Source: Clostridium sp. CAG:1000 | Lineage (GTDB): Bacteria; Bacillota_I; Bacilli_A; RF39; UBA660 | Assembly (NCBI GenBank): GCA_000436975.1 | Contig: HG000338.1 | Span: 1 to 53,964 of the forward strand | DNA length: 53,964 bases | Direction of reading: 5' to 3' | In this document: piece after piece, positions 1 through 8,754 of the stretch | Numbering within the stretch: the stretch's first letter is position 1 | How the letters are laid out: each line of letters starts with the position of its first letter | Notes under the pieces: model-generated | The model's input: the letters and a program-made list of their open reading frames with translations, nothing else | Database searches by the model: none | What the model was told of the DNA's origin: nothing | Translations under genes and position numbers: made by a program

Positions 1-19
1 ATCTTTTTAAAATAAATTA

Positions 20-45
20 AAAAATAGAGATTTTTCTCTATTTTA
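20..45 (-). terminator. Intrinsic terminator of leuS
   Basis: On the minus strand a 9-bp stem (AAATAGAGA with TCTCTATTT) with a short A-rich loop is followed by a T-rich run. The stem includes the leuS stop codon, so the hairpin is partly coding. Confidence 0.8.
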
Positions 46-2440
46 CTACGATATTAACTATCTTATTTGGCACAACTATTTCTTTAATTACTTCTTTTCC
101 ATTAATATGATTTTGAACATTTTCTTGAGCGTAAGCTAGTTTTAATAATTCTTCTTTTGGTGTGTCAATACTTGTTTCAAATGTTGCTCTTAATTTTCCA
201 TTAACAGAACATGCTATTTTAACAATATCATCTGTTATTTTATTCTCATCATAATTTAACATTTCACTTTCATAGAATGGTTTCCCTAATTTTAACATTT
301 CATTTAATTCTTCTGTTATATGAGGAGCAATTGGATTTAATAATTGCAACATTACTCTATAATCCTTTTTAGAAATACTATCATGGTTTTCATAAGCATT
401 AGCAAGTATCATTAATGCTGATACTGCAGTATTATAATTCATTGTATCAATATCCTCGTTTACTTTCTTAATTGTTTTATTTATTAATACTTCTAAATCA
501 CTTGTATATTTATTACTTTCATTTACTTTACCTTTAAGTCTATAAACTTTATCTAAGAATCTCTTACATCCTTTAAGACCATTTTCACTCCATGATGCAT
601 CTTTTGAATAATCTCCGATAAACATTTCATATACTCTTAATGCATCTGCTCCATAAAGATTAACCATGTCATCAGGATTAACTACATTACCTTTTGATTT
701 ACTCATTTTAATACCATTATCACCTAATATCATTCCATGAGAAACTCTTTTTTTAAATGGTTCTTCTGTAGGCACTAAACCTTCATCATATAAAAATTCA
801 TGCCAAAATCTTGCATATAATAAATGTCTTGTTGCATGTTCCATACCACCATTATAATAGTCTACCATACCCCAATATTTAAGTGCTTCTTTACTTGCAA
901 ATTCTTTGTTATTATTTGGATCCATAAATCTTAACCAATACCATGAAGATCCTGCCCAGTTTGGCATAGTATCAGTTTCTCTAGTGGCATGTCCACCACA
1001 ATTAGGACAAATAGTGTTTACCCATTCTTTTACATTAGCAAGTGGACTTTCTCCATTTTCAGTAGGTTCATATGATGGTACATCTGGAAGAACCAATGGA
1101 AGTTCATTTTCAGGTACTGGTACCCAACCACATTTTTCACAATATATCATTGGTATTGGTTCACCCCAGAATCTTTGCCTACTAAATATCCAATCTTGTA
1201 ATCTATAATTTATTTTCTTTTTACCGATTTTTTTATCTTCTAAGAATTCTATCATTTTCTTAATAGAATCTTTTTTATTAGTCATACCATTAAGTACTCC
1301 AGAGTTCACCATTTCACCATCACCAGTATATGCCTCTTTTGAAATGTCTCCTCCTTTTATTACCTCTATGATAGGTATATTAAATTTAGTTGCAAATTCA
1401 TAGTCTCTTTCATCATGAGCAGGTACTGCCATAATAGCACCAGTTCCATAACTTGAAAGTACATAGTCACTAATCCATATTTCTATTTTTTTACCATTAA
1501 CAGGATTTATTGCTTCTAAACCTTCTAATTTAACACCAGTTTTTTCTTTAGTTAAATCTGTTCTTTCAATATCAGTTTTACTCTTAGCATATTCTTGATA
1601 TTTATGAACTTCATCTATATTAGATATTTTACTTTCATATTTTTCTAAATACTTATGTTCTGGAGACATAACCATAAATGTAACCCCATATAAAGTATCA
1701 GGTCTTGTCGTAAATACGGTTAACTTATCATTAGTACCATCTATTTTAAAATCTACTTCTGCTCCTTCACTTCTACCTATCCAGTTAATTTGAGCAACTT
1801 TGATTTTGTCTAAAAATTCTGTTTTATCTAGTCCATCTAATAACCTTTGAGCATAATCACTCATTCTAAGCATCCATTGACTCTTTAATTTTTTTTCTGT
1901 TTTAGTACCACATCTTTCACATACTCCACCTTCAGCATCTTCATTAGAAAGACCTGTTAAACACTTAGGGCACCAATTTATTTCCTTTTCTGCTTTATAT
2001 GCCATACCCTTTTTATAAAATTGTAAGAATTGCCATTGAGTCCATTTATAATATTCCGGATCAGTAGTAGCAAACTCTCTTGACCAATCGAATGAATAAC
2101 CTAATTTCATTAATTGTGATTTAAAAGTCTTAATACAATCTTTAACCATATTAGCTGGGTATACATGATTTTTTATAGCATATTGTTCTGCTGGTGAACC
2201 AAAAGCATCCCATCCCATTGGATAAAGTACATTATATCCTTGCATTCTTTTTAGTCTTGCTATTGAATCAAGTGCAGTATAACTTCTTACATGCCCTACA
2301 TGTAAACCACTACCACTTGGATAAGGAAACTCTACTAATAAATAATATTTTTCCTTTGTACTTTTATTATCTGCTTCAAAGCATTTTTCTTTTATCCATC
2401 TATCTTGCCATTTTTTTTCTATTTCCTTAAAATTATACAT
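38..2440 (-). CDS. leuS: Leucyl-tRNA synthetase
   Basis: Class I aminoacyl-tRNA synthetase that charges tRNA-Leu in the cytoplasm. The protein is about 800 residues, the usual bacterial length. The HIGH-type signature is GLHVGH near residue 42 and the KMSKS loop reads IKMSKSKG in the C-terminal half. Between them lie an editing (CP1) domain and a zinc-ribbon-like segment with paired cysteines (WCPKC and CERCG). I start it at the ATG at 2440, which follows an AGAGGAAG ribosome-binding site and begins MYNFKEIEKKWQ as in homologues; an upstream in-frame start at 2485 has no comparable support. It overlaps the end of the preceding membrane-protein gene by 8 bases. Both lie behind a T-box with a leucine CUU specifier, so expression should rise when uncharged tRNA-Leu accumulates. 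Confidence 0.98.
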   Translation of the reverse strand: MYNFKEIEKKWQDRWIKEKCFEADNKSTKEKYYLLVEFPYPSGSGLHVGHVRSYTALDSIARLKRMQGYNVLYPMGWDAFGSPAEQYAIKNHVYPANMVKDCIKTFKSQLMKLGYSFDWSREFATTDPEYYKWTQWQFLQFYKKGMAYKAEKEINWCPKCLTGLSNEDAEGGVCERCGTKTEKKLKSQWMLRMSDYAQRLLDGLDKTEFLDKIKVAQINWIGRSEGAEVDFKIDGTNDKLTVFTTRPDTLYGVTFMVMSPEHKYLEKYESKISNIDEVHKYQEYAKSKTDIERTDLTKEKTGVKLEGLEAINPVNGKKIEIWISDYVLSSYGTGAIMAVPAHDERDYEFATKFNIPIIEVIKGGDISKEAYTGDGEMVNSGVLNGMTNKKDSIKKMIEFLEDKKIGKKKINYRLQDWIFSRQRFWGEPIPMIYCEKCGWVPVPENELPLVLPDVPSYEPTENGESPLANVKEWVNTICPNCGGHATRETDTMPNWAGSSWYWLRFMDPNNNKEFASKEALKYWGMVDYYNGGMEHATRHLLYARFWHEFLYDEGLVPTEEPFKKRVSHGMILGDNGIKMSKSKGNVVNPDDMVNLYGADALRVYEMFIGDYSKDASWSENGLKGCKRFLDKVYRLKGKVNESNKYTSDLEVLINKTIKKVNEDIDTMNYNTAVSALMILANAYENHDSISKKDYRVMLQLLNPIAPHITEELNEMLKLGKPFYESEMLNYDENKITDDIVKIACSVNGKLRATFETSIDTPKEELLKLAYAQENVQNHINGKEVIKEIVVPNKIVNIVVK

Positions 2441-2798
2441 TTTTATCTTCCTCTTTCTTTTTAAAATATCTTCCTGCGATTTCATATAAAGAATATATAA
2501 GTATCATAATAACAACAAATCCTATTAATAAAGATATCATAAAGCCTTTTATTCTTACTATTAATACAGTAGTAAAAGACAATATAAATGTATTAATAAT
2601 AGTTACTACTTGTAATACTTTTTTATATTCTATTTTTTTCATATCTAAATTATATCTATCTATAAATAACTTAACCTCATCATTCTTTTTCAGGGTTTTA
2701 TAATTTCTTCTTTTCTTATTAAAAAATAATACATAAAGTAAATAAACAACTGTAAAAATAATTATAAAATCTAATAAAAAGCTAAACATTTTATCCAT
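2433..2798 (-). CDS. Small membrane protein co-transcribed with leuS
   Basis: A protein of 121 residues with three likely membrane segments: one at about residues 6-23, followed by a basic KKRRNYK stretch, and two in the second half. It ends in a lysine/glutamate-rich tail. I do not recognise a named family. The ATG at 2798 follows a strong AGGAGG; the open frame extends upstream into the T-box terminator, but that part is not expected to be translated. It is the first gene behind the leucine T-box and overlaps leuS by 8 bases, so it is translationally coupled to leuS and shares its tRNA-Leu control. A link to leucine metabolism is possible but unproven. Confidence 0.85.
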   Translation of the reverse strand: MDKMFSFLLDFIIIFTVVYLLYVLFFNKKRRNYKTLKKNDEVKLFIDRYNLDMKKIEYKKVLQVVTIINTFILSFTTVLIVRIKGFMISLLIGFVVIMILIYSLYEIAGRYFKKKEEDKNV

Positions 2799-2820
2799 TT
2801 TGTTCCTCCTTAAAATAAAA

Positions 2821-3013
2821 AAGTCATAAACTAAGGACGGATTTTTCCGCGGTACCACCTTAATTCATGACTTATCATGCTCTTTAATTGTTAACGCCAA
2901 TATTACGTTATTTCTAAAAAAGCAAGTTCAATATTTTATTGTATTAGTTTACATCAACCACTAACTTTCTATAACAATATTCATATTTACTACTCTTTTC
3001 ATAACTGAAATAT
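2821..3013 (-). promoter_or_regulatory. T-box riboswitch, leucine (CUU) specifier
   Basis: The minus strand carries the T-box core GGTGGTACCGCGG at 2847-2859, inside a terminator whose arms are AAGTCATGAATTAAGG (2857-2872) and CCTTAGTTTATGACTT (2821-2836), followed by a T-rich run. Upstream, the Stem I part has the typical AGAAAGTTAGTGGTTG motif and a specifier region reading GAA-CTT-GC, with the CTT codon at 2924-2926, a leucine codon. This fits the leuS gene downstream. By the known mechanism, uncharged tRNA-Leu pairs with the specifier and with the T-box bulge and stabilises an antiterminator. Confidence 0.95.
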
Positions 3014-3019
3014 GTCTCA

Positions 3020-3048
3020 ATTATACTATAGTTCTGCTACATATTCAA
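3020..3048 (-). promoter_or_regulatory. Sigma-A-type promoter of the T-box/leuS operon
   Basis: TTGAAT (3043-3048), a 17-base spacer and a perfect TATAAT (3020-3025) on the minus strand place the transcript start near 3013, just upstream of T-box Stem I. The promoter spans the last codons and stop of the upstream glycosidase gene. Confidence 0.8.
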
Positions 3049-5416
3049 GTAGTTTTAAGAACATTTTAACAAATATAGTTGGTAATCCTTTTAGTCTTCT
3101 AATAGCAATTCTTTTACTCTTTATGTCTATATCACTAAACATTATTTTATCTAATTCTTCTTTCAGTGATGTTTCTATCTGTAAATCATTAATGATACTT
3201 TCTATATCCTCATTAATAACTCTTGATGCATCTATTTCAATATCTTTACCTTTACAATATACAAATATTTTACTAGATGTATCTATATTATCAAATTCAA
3301 TAACAAAATCTGTATCATCAGTATATCTTCTATAAGGTACATTTACTTCATTAGCAAATACTTGTACACCTTCTGTAAATTTAGTATTTCTAAATCTTAT
3401 TATATAACTTCTTTTTTCAGGTATAATTCCTTGTTTTCCCTCAAGTGGAGAAATAGATACAGAAAAATCATTTTCTTTATAATAATAGTTTATTTCAGTA
3501 GTTAAACTATATCCTTGCTTATACATATTTGAAACACCATCATCTTCATAAAGTTTATATGTGTTACTTCTGCCTGGGAATATTTGTATTTCTAACTTTT
3601 TTGGAGAAGATGTATCATTTATATTATTATCTATTTTAGCAAGTGGCACTATTGCTCCAGTTTTAGCGAAAACTGGATAATCTTCATCTTTATAGAACGT
3701 TACATATCTCTTACCACCTACAAACTTTTTACCTGTTCTAAAGTCATACCATATTCCATTAGGTAAGAATATTTTATGTACAGCTCTATTCATAACACTA
3801 TCTTTAGGATCAACTATCGGTGCTACAAAAAGTTCACTTCCAAAATAATATTCATTTTTATATAGTGGTTCATCATAAGTTTCTGGATATTTATAATATA
3901 GTGGTTGTACTATTGGAGATCCAAATTTAGAATATTTATTAGCCTCACTATATAAGTATGGTATTAATCTATGTCTAAGTCTTAAATAATCTTTAACTAT
4001 TTTATTTGTTTTAGCATCCCATTTCCATGGTTCTCTTTTATAATATTTTCCACTTCTTGATGATAATCTAAGTATTGGACTATATACTCCAAATTGAACA
4101 AATCTCATATATAACTCAGAGTCTTCAATACCATCTTTATACCCACCTATATCATGACTCCAATAAGATAGTCCAATATTCGCTGCAGTAGCATTATAGA
4201 AAGGTAATAATTTTAATGTTTTCCAACTAACAACAGTATGTCCTGAATATAAAGCACTATATCTATGTGGGGCTATGCCGTTATTTCTTGACATAATAAA
4301 GTTTCTTTTAGCTGGAAAATTAGAAAATGTATTATACAAATAATAATTCATTGTATAGTTTCTTGTTCTATTTTTAATATTATTATCATCGTTTAAAAAG
4401 AAATCAACTCCACTTTTTATAAATGGATTAATTATTCCCTTTAAGAAACTATCCATAAGTTTAGGATCATATGGATTTAGTATTACTGATTCAGTTTTGC
4501 CATATAATTTACTAAACTCACTAAAGTTTAGTTCTTCATTACTTAATACGCCCTCTGTTTTAATAGTTACTCCTAATTTAATATTATTCTTTTTTAAATA
4601 TTCATTAAGGCTTAATGAATTTGGAAATATACTTTTATCAAATGAAAAACTTATGTTAGAATTTTTATTTTTAGTTCTTGCATAATTTCCAAGTAATAAC
4701 ACTGATATTGGTATTTCATTCTTTCTAAAATTATTTACTAAATTTTGTATTCCTGTTTCATTATAGCATTCATCTTTATTCCACCAAACACCAAAAGCAT
4801 ATCTTGGTAAAAGTAAAGGCATGCCTGTTAAGTTAAAATAGTCTCTTAAACCTAGTCCAAAATCATTGCTATATATAAATAAGTATGTATCTATATTTTC
4901 ATAATTAGGAGCTACTACATTACCATATTTAGTAAGTACAGGTGTTTTAGAATCATCAAAAGTAGTAAAACCATCTAAGGAGAATAATCCTTTTTCATAA
5001 TTGGCCGTACCACGTGTTTCATCTAAACTATAAGCACTACCCATAAAATTTCTTACCTCAGGATGATTAAAATACCAAGTTTTTTCACTACCAGTTATAG
5101 TAACTTTAAGATTTTGATCAGGTGAAAGTCTACTACCTATAAATGGTTTTTCTTTGAAATATTGTAATGTGAACTTATCATTTTTAATAATTAGTATTTG
5201 ATTATCTTCTTCAACCGTATACTTAGGTCTTCCAAATGATCTATTAGATGCAAAAAAAGTAGGATAATCATTAAACGATCCTGTTTCGCTATATTCAAAT
5301 CTTATAAGAACATCAGATAAAATACTAATTCTATATTTTTTACCTCTAAAGGTATTTATAGAAATAGATTTTGCTTTATCAATGTCTACTCTAAATAATG
5401 AGCCAAAATCATACAT
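3026..5416 (-). CDS. GH31 family glycoside hydrolase homologue, altered acid/base residue
   Basis: A protein of 796 residues resembling alpha-glucosidase/alpha-xylosidase family GH31: N-terminal beta-sandwich, (beta/alpha)8 barrel from about residue 205 (PRYAFGVWWNKDE) and C-terminal beta domains. The nucleophile region reads DFFLNDDNN, aligning with DFWWIDWQQG of one GH31 subgroup, so the nucleophile would be D343. The family pattern around YWSHDIGGY (residues 418-426) is intact. However, the acid/base stretch, normally SGDTVVSW, reads SGHTVVSW, giving histidine at 393. There is no signal peptide, so it is probably cytoplasmic. The ATG at 5416 follows AAAGGAGGG. It lies 39 bases after the HerA-like gene and is probably co-transcribed with it. 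Activity and substrate cannot be deduced; the change suggests altered or lost hydrolysis. Confidence 0.9.
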   Translation of the reverse strand: MYDFGSLFRVDIDKAKSISINTFRGKKYRISILSDVLIRFEYSETGSFNDYPTFFASNRSFGRPKYTVEEDNQILIIKNDKFTLQYFKEKPFIGSRLSPDQNLKVTITGSEKTWYFNHPEVRNFMGSAYSLDETRGTANYEKGLFSLDGFTTFDDSKTPVLTKYGNVVAPNYENIDTYLFIYSNDFGLGLRDYFNLTGMPLLLPRYAFGVWWNKDECYNETGIQNLVNNFRKNEIPISVLLLGNYARTKNKNSNISFSFDKSIFPNSLSLNEYLKKNNIKLGVTIKTEGVLSNEELNFSEFSKLYGKTESVILNPYDPKLMDSFLKGIINPFIKSGVDFFLNDDNNIKNRTRNYTMNYYLYNTFSNFPAKRNFIMSRNNGIAPHRYSALYSGHTVVSWKTLKLLPFYNATAANIGLSYWSHDIGGYKDGIEDSELYMRFVQFGVYSPILRLSSRSGKYYKREPWKWDAKTNKIVKDYLRLRHRLIPYLYSEANKYSKFGSPIVQPLYYKYPETYDEPLYKNEYYFGSELFVAPIVDPKDSVMNRAVHKIFLPNGIWYDFRTGKKFVGGKRYVTFYKDEDYPVFAKTGAIVPLAKIDNNINDTSSPKKLEIQIFPGRSNTYKLYEDDGVSNMYKQGYSLTTEINYYYKENDFSVSISPLEGKQGIIPEKRSYIIRFRNTKFTEGVQVFANEVNVPYRRYTDDTDFVIEFDNIDTSSKIFVYCKGKDIEIDASRVINEDIESIINDLQIETSLKEELDKIMFSDIDIKSKRIAIRRLKGLPTIFVKMFLKLLEYVAEL

Positions 5417-5455
5417 AATTACCCTCCTTTATTTTATTCTTTTTTTATTCTTTTT

Positions 5456-7213
5456 TTATTGTTTTAATCTTACCATCCAATTATTATATATATCACAGTT
5501 TGAACTTGTTGGTGGTGGACAAGCTTTTTCCATCTTAACAATCATAGGTATTTTAAATATTCTTCCAAATGCTACACAAGTTCCTGATTGTAATGTTTTT
5601 TGTTTTTCAACTATATCCTCACTCATATTAGGAACACTCTTAGCAATATATTCTAAATCAGCTGGATGATTTATTTTAAATATTAAAAAGTTAGTACATT
5701 GACTTATTACATTTTCATTTAAGTCAGTTGGTCTTTGAGTTATTAAATCTAATATAAGGCCATATTTTCTACCTTCTTTAGCAATTCTTTCAAATATGTT
5801 ATATCCAAATAATTTCTTATCATCACCTTCAAGTACATATCTGTGTGCCTCTTCAAGTATCATATGAATTGGATAACTTGCTCTATTTTGAAGTCCTTTA
5901 GTAAACTTCATAAACATTCTTCCAAATATTTTAACTATAGTTCTAGCAAATCTATCATCTACATCTTCTAAATTAAAGTTAACTATTTGGCTTCTCTTAT
6001 TACCATTAATTTGAATTTTTTTAATATAATCTTCAAGTTTGATATATCCATCTGATGTAAAGAATTTACCCATTTCTCTACTGGCTAAATCATGTAATTT
6101 AACCTTTAAGCTCATCGCACTATCATACATAGACTCATTAAGCAAATATCTTTCACTATATAATGTAAAGTTAAGTGCAACTTCTAAATCATGAAGTGAA
6201 TAGCTTACACCCTGTGCACTAAAATTCCATTTTCTAGTATCATCTATAAAACTATTTATATAATCCGCTATAATCTTTCTTTCAGCAAATCTACCCTCAC
6301 TATCTATATCGAAACAATTTCTAAATCTACGCGTAAATCCAATACCAGGAACATCTGTATCTAAAGATAAATCAGGTGTATTAGTCTCACTTAATATTTC
6401 AAAGATTTGATCTCTTATTTTAGATGCAGTTTGATTTGTATACATAATAGATGTAATTGCTTTTGCTAAAATATGATTTTTAAACTCCATTGCTTCTTTA
6501 TCATTTCTAGCAAACATTTTAACATACACAAGTGCTGTTTCAACCATCGCAATTTGAGAAAAACTAGTCGCATCAAGTAAATTTAACACATCTTCAAGGT
6601 CAAGTAAACATACCGGTATATTGAGTTTTTCATAATTCTTACTCATATTAGTAGTAATAACTTTGAATGAATAATATGGGTTATTTTTATCTAAATCTTT
6701 AAAGGCATTTATATATTCACCGTAAGAATCAAATATAAAAAAGTTTGCTTTATAAGGTATTATTTGTGAGGCAGGAAATATATTTTGAATTATTCTACAT
6801 ATACCATAAGTTTTACCACTACCAGTGTTACCAAATATGGCACTATGGTTTGAAAAGAAGTCATCCAAATTAACATTAAGTGGATAATCATTATATAAAG
6901 GTGATACGCCCAATCTAATGCTCTTATTTTCATTACCTGTTAGTATTTTTAGTTCATCTTGATTAATAATTCTAATTTTAGCATCCATACTCGGTTTCTT
7001 AATTAAACCACCAATAAAATCATTATCAGTAAGCTCGCCTAAAAAACTAATCTTTAAACTATCTTGTTCAATAGAATCAATTTCTCCCAAAATTTTCTTA
7101 TTATCATCTTCAAATACCACATGCAAATTAATTAAGTCTTTAATACCAATAGCTTCCTTATTTACCTCTACAATCGCACTATTTTTAGTTATAGTTAATA
7201 TCTTTCCTAACAT
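5456..7213 (-). CDS. HerA-like ATPase (DUF87/FtsK-HerA superfamily)
   Basis: A protein of 585 residues with an N-terminal beta-barrel (HAS-barrel-like, about residues 1-75), a Walker A motif GNTGSGKT at 128-135 and a Walker B segment MILEEAHRY from 451, with tandem glutamates at 454-455. An arginine-rich sensor region and ITQRPTDL follow. This is the HerA/DUF87 layout: hexameric DNA-translocating ATPases that work with the NurA nuclease in end resection, or with other effectors in defence systems. No NurA or other nuclease is adjacent; the next gene downstream is the GH31 homologue. The start follows AGAAAGG. The family assignment is firm, the biological role is open. Confidence 0.88.
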   Translation of the reverse strand: MLGKILTITKNSAIVEVNKEAIGIKDLINLHVVFEDDNKKILGEIDSIEQDSLKISFLGELTDNDFIGGLIKKPSMDAKIRIINQDELKILTGNENKSIRLGVSPLYNDYPLNVNLDDFFSNHSAIFGNTGSGKTYGICRIIQNIFPASQIIPYKANFFIFDSYGEYINAFKDLDKNNPYYSFKVITTNMSKNYEKLNIPVCLLDLEDVLNLLDATSFSQIAMVETALVYVKMFARNDKEAMEFKNHILAKAITSIMYTNQTASKIRDQIFEILSETNTPDLSLDTDVPGIGFTRRFRNCFDIDSEGRFAERKIIADYINSFIDDTRKWNFSAQGVSYSLHDLEVALNFTLYSERYLLNESMYDSAMSLKVKLHDLASREMGKFFTSDGYIKLEDYIKKIQINGNKRSQIVNFNLEDVDDRFARTIVKIFGRMFMKFTKGLQNRASYPIHMILEEAHRYVLEGDDKKLFGYNIFERIAKEGRKYGLILDLITQRPTDLNENVISQCTNFLIFKINHPADLEYIAKSVPNMSEDIVEKQKTLQSGTCVAFGRIFKIPMIVKMEKACPPPTSSNCDIYNNWMVRLKQ

Positions 7214-7264
7214 ACAAAAACAACCTTTCTATTCTATATAATTATTCTAGCATATTTTTTTTCA

Positions 7265-7297
7265 AAATAAAAGACTGAATTATTTAAATTCAATCTT
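7265..7297 (-). terminator. Intrinsic terminator of the ecf-truA operon
   Basis: On the minus strand AAGATTGAATT pairs with AATTCAGTCTT (one G-U pair) and a TTTTATTTT run follows. The stem contains the last codons and stop of truA. Confidence 0.8.
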
Positions 7298-8002
7298 ATT
7301 TAAATAAAGGCCACATCCTGAAGCACATACTCCAAGTGAAGTCCTATTTTTATACATAAAAATCTTATCAATGTCAGTAATACTTTTCTTACCTTCATTT
7401 ATATCTATAAGTAATCCTACTATATTTCTAATCATGTATCTTAAAAATCCAGTTGATTCAAATCTTAAATATAGTATTTTATTAGATATTTTATAATCTA
7501 CTAAAATAGTTCTTTCATAATTAGTTTTATCTTTATCTGAGGTAAAACTTTTAAAGTTATGAGTTCCACTTATTTTATTTATAAATTCATCTAATAATTT
7601 TCTATCAATATTTTTACAATATTGAAGAGTATATTCTACCTCTATTGGATTATATTCTCCCATATTTATTTTATAAATATATTCCTTTTTAGCTACATTC
7701 TTTATATTAAAATCATCATTAACTTTAGTTATTTTTTTAATATAAATATAATCATCTAACATAGAATTCATACTATGAGCTAAATTTTTAGGATTAATAT
7801 CTTTATCTACTTCAAATACACAATATTGATTATTGGCATGAACGGCTTTATCTGTTCTTGATGTTCCATGGGTATTAATATTACTATTAAATATCTTTGA
7901 TAAAACTTTTTCTATTTGTCCTTCTACAGTTATTTTATTTTTTTGTATTTGATAACCATAATATTTAGAACCATTATATGATAAATTAACTAAATATTTC
8001 AT
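7280..8002 (-). CDS. truA: tRNA pseudouridine(38-40) synthase TruA
   Basis: A protein of 240 residues, normal for TruA, which isomerises uridines 38-40 in the anticodon stem-loop. The catalytic motif RTDKAVHA carries the nucleophilic aspartate at D51, and the N-terminus MKYLVNLSYNGSKYYGYQIQ is typical. I choose the ATG at 8002 because it follows AGAAAGGAC and matches family N-termini; an upstream ATG at 8026 lies inside ecfT. The start overlaps the ecfT stop by four bases, so it is translationally coupled. ecfA1-ecfA2-ecfT-truA is a conserved Bacillota order. Here the usual flanking rplQ and rplM-rpsI are absent and a HerA-like gene follows instead. Confidence 0.96.
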   Translation of the reverse strand: MKYLVNLSYNGSKYYGYQIQKNKITVEGQIEKVLSKIFNSNINTHGTSRTDKAVHANNQYCVFEVDKDINPKNLAHSMNSMLDDYIYIKKITKVNDDFNIKNVAKKEYIYKINMGEYNPIEVEYTLQYCKNIDRKLLDEFINKISGTHNFKSFTSDKDKTNYERTILVDYKISNKILYLRFESTGFLRYMIRNIVGLLIDINEGKKSITDIDKIFMYKNRTSLGVCASGCGLYLNKIEFK

Positions 8003-8754
8003 AAAAGTCCTTTCTCTACTATACATGCATACATGAGTGCCAAGTGAAACATAAAGAAAAATAAATCATTAAAACCAACTCTATTTGTTTCATAATTAGT
8101 TCTATATCTTTTATCATTATAAAGTTTTAATTCACAAGCATAATTAGTTTCTTTTAGTTTTGCTTTAGTTAATCTAAGTGAATTAGAAAGTAAACTTAAA
8201 AACACATGAATTCTTCCAAAAATATTAGAATTATAATAATCTATTCCTCTTGATGATTGTGCTTTAATAGATTTATAATTTACTACTAATAAAAGTGGAA
8301 AATATCTTAATATAGAATTTATTTTAATAGCTATTTTATTTACAGGGAGCATTAGAAAATTAAACATAGATAAAAATCTCTCTATACCATATACACTTTC
8401 ACTAGGGCTAGTCGTAAATGCAAGTATATTTAAATATTCTATTACAACAACAAGTTTAATTAGATAGCAAACTGTATCATTTAAATTAACACCTAGAAAA
8501 TACAAAAAGAACATTAAGAACAAATAAATATATCTAAGTGACCAAAATGTATTGAAATAATATTTAAATGGTACATAACTTAAAAGCATCATAACAAATG
8601 TTAATGCTAAAACAAATATATTTATTTGTAAGTTATTGCTGAGTAGTAATATTAATATTGCTATAACAAAATTAATTAGTTTCATTACTGGATTTAGTCT
8701 ATGAATAGTTGAATTGATTGGATAATAAGAACCAAATGAATTTCTAGAATACAT
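7999..8754 (-). CDS. ecfT: ECF transporter transmembrane subunit EcfT
   Basis: A protein of 251 residues with about five to six membrane helices and a cytoplasmic coupling region holding the SSRG form of the Ala-Arg-Gly motif (QSSRGIDYY). EcfT links two ATPases to exchangeable substrate-binding S components to import vitamins or metals. The second coupling motif, usually ARG again, is replaced by YACELKLYNDKRYR, so the interaction surface has diverged together with the ATPases. It overlaps ecfA2 by 11 bases and truA by 4. No S component lies in the window, as expected for a group II system. Confidence 0.88.
   Translation of the reverse strand: MYSRNSFGSYYPINSTIHRLNPVMKLINFVIAILILLLSNNLQINIFVLALTFVMMLLSYVPFKYYFNTFWSLRYIYLFLMFFLYFLGVNLNDTVCYLIKLVVVIEYLNILAFTTSPSESVYGIERFLSMFNFLMLPVNKIAIKINSILRYFPLLLVVNYKSIKAQSSRGIDYYNSNIFGRIHVFLSLLSNSLRLTKAKLKETNYACELKLYNDKRYRTNYETNRVGFNDLFFFMFHLALMYACIVEKGLL

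Noticed and set aside
906..1208. Plus-strand frame of 100 codons opposite leuS
   Set aside because: Antisense to the conserved core of leuS, no binding site.
38..2485. Longer leuS with start at 2485
   Set aside because: The extra 15 residues have no homologous counterpart, while the ATG at 2440 has a strong binding site and family-like N-terminus.
5417..5455. Near-pure pyrimidine tract between HerA and GH31 genes (repeat of ATTCTTTTTTT)
   Set aside because: Its complement provides the AAAGGAGG binding site of the GH31 gene; no hairpin is present, so it is not a terminator.
5382..5669. Plus-strand frame of 95 codons across the HerA/GH31 junction
   Set aside because: It overlaps the conserved end of the HerA-like gene and the GH31 start region and has no start signals.
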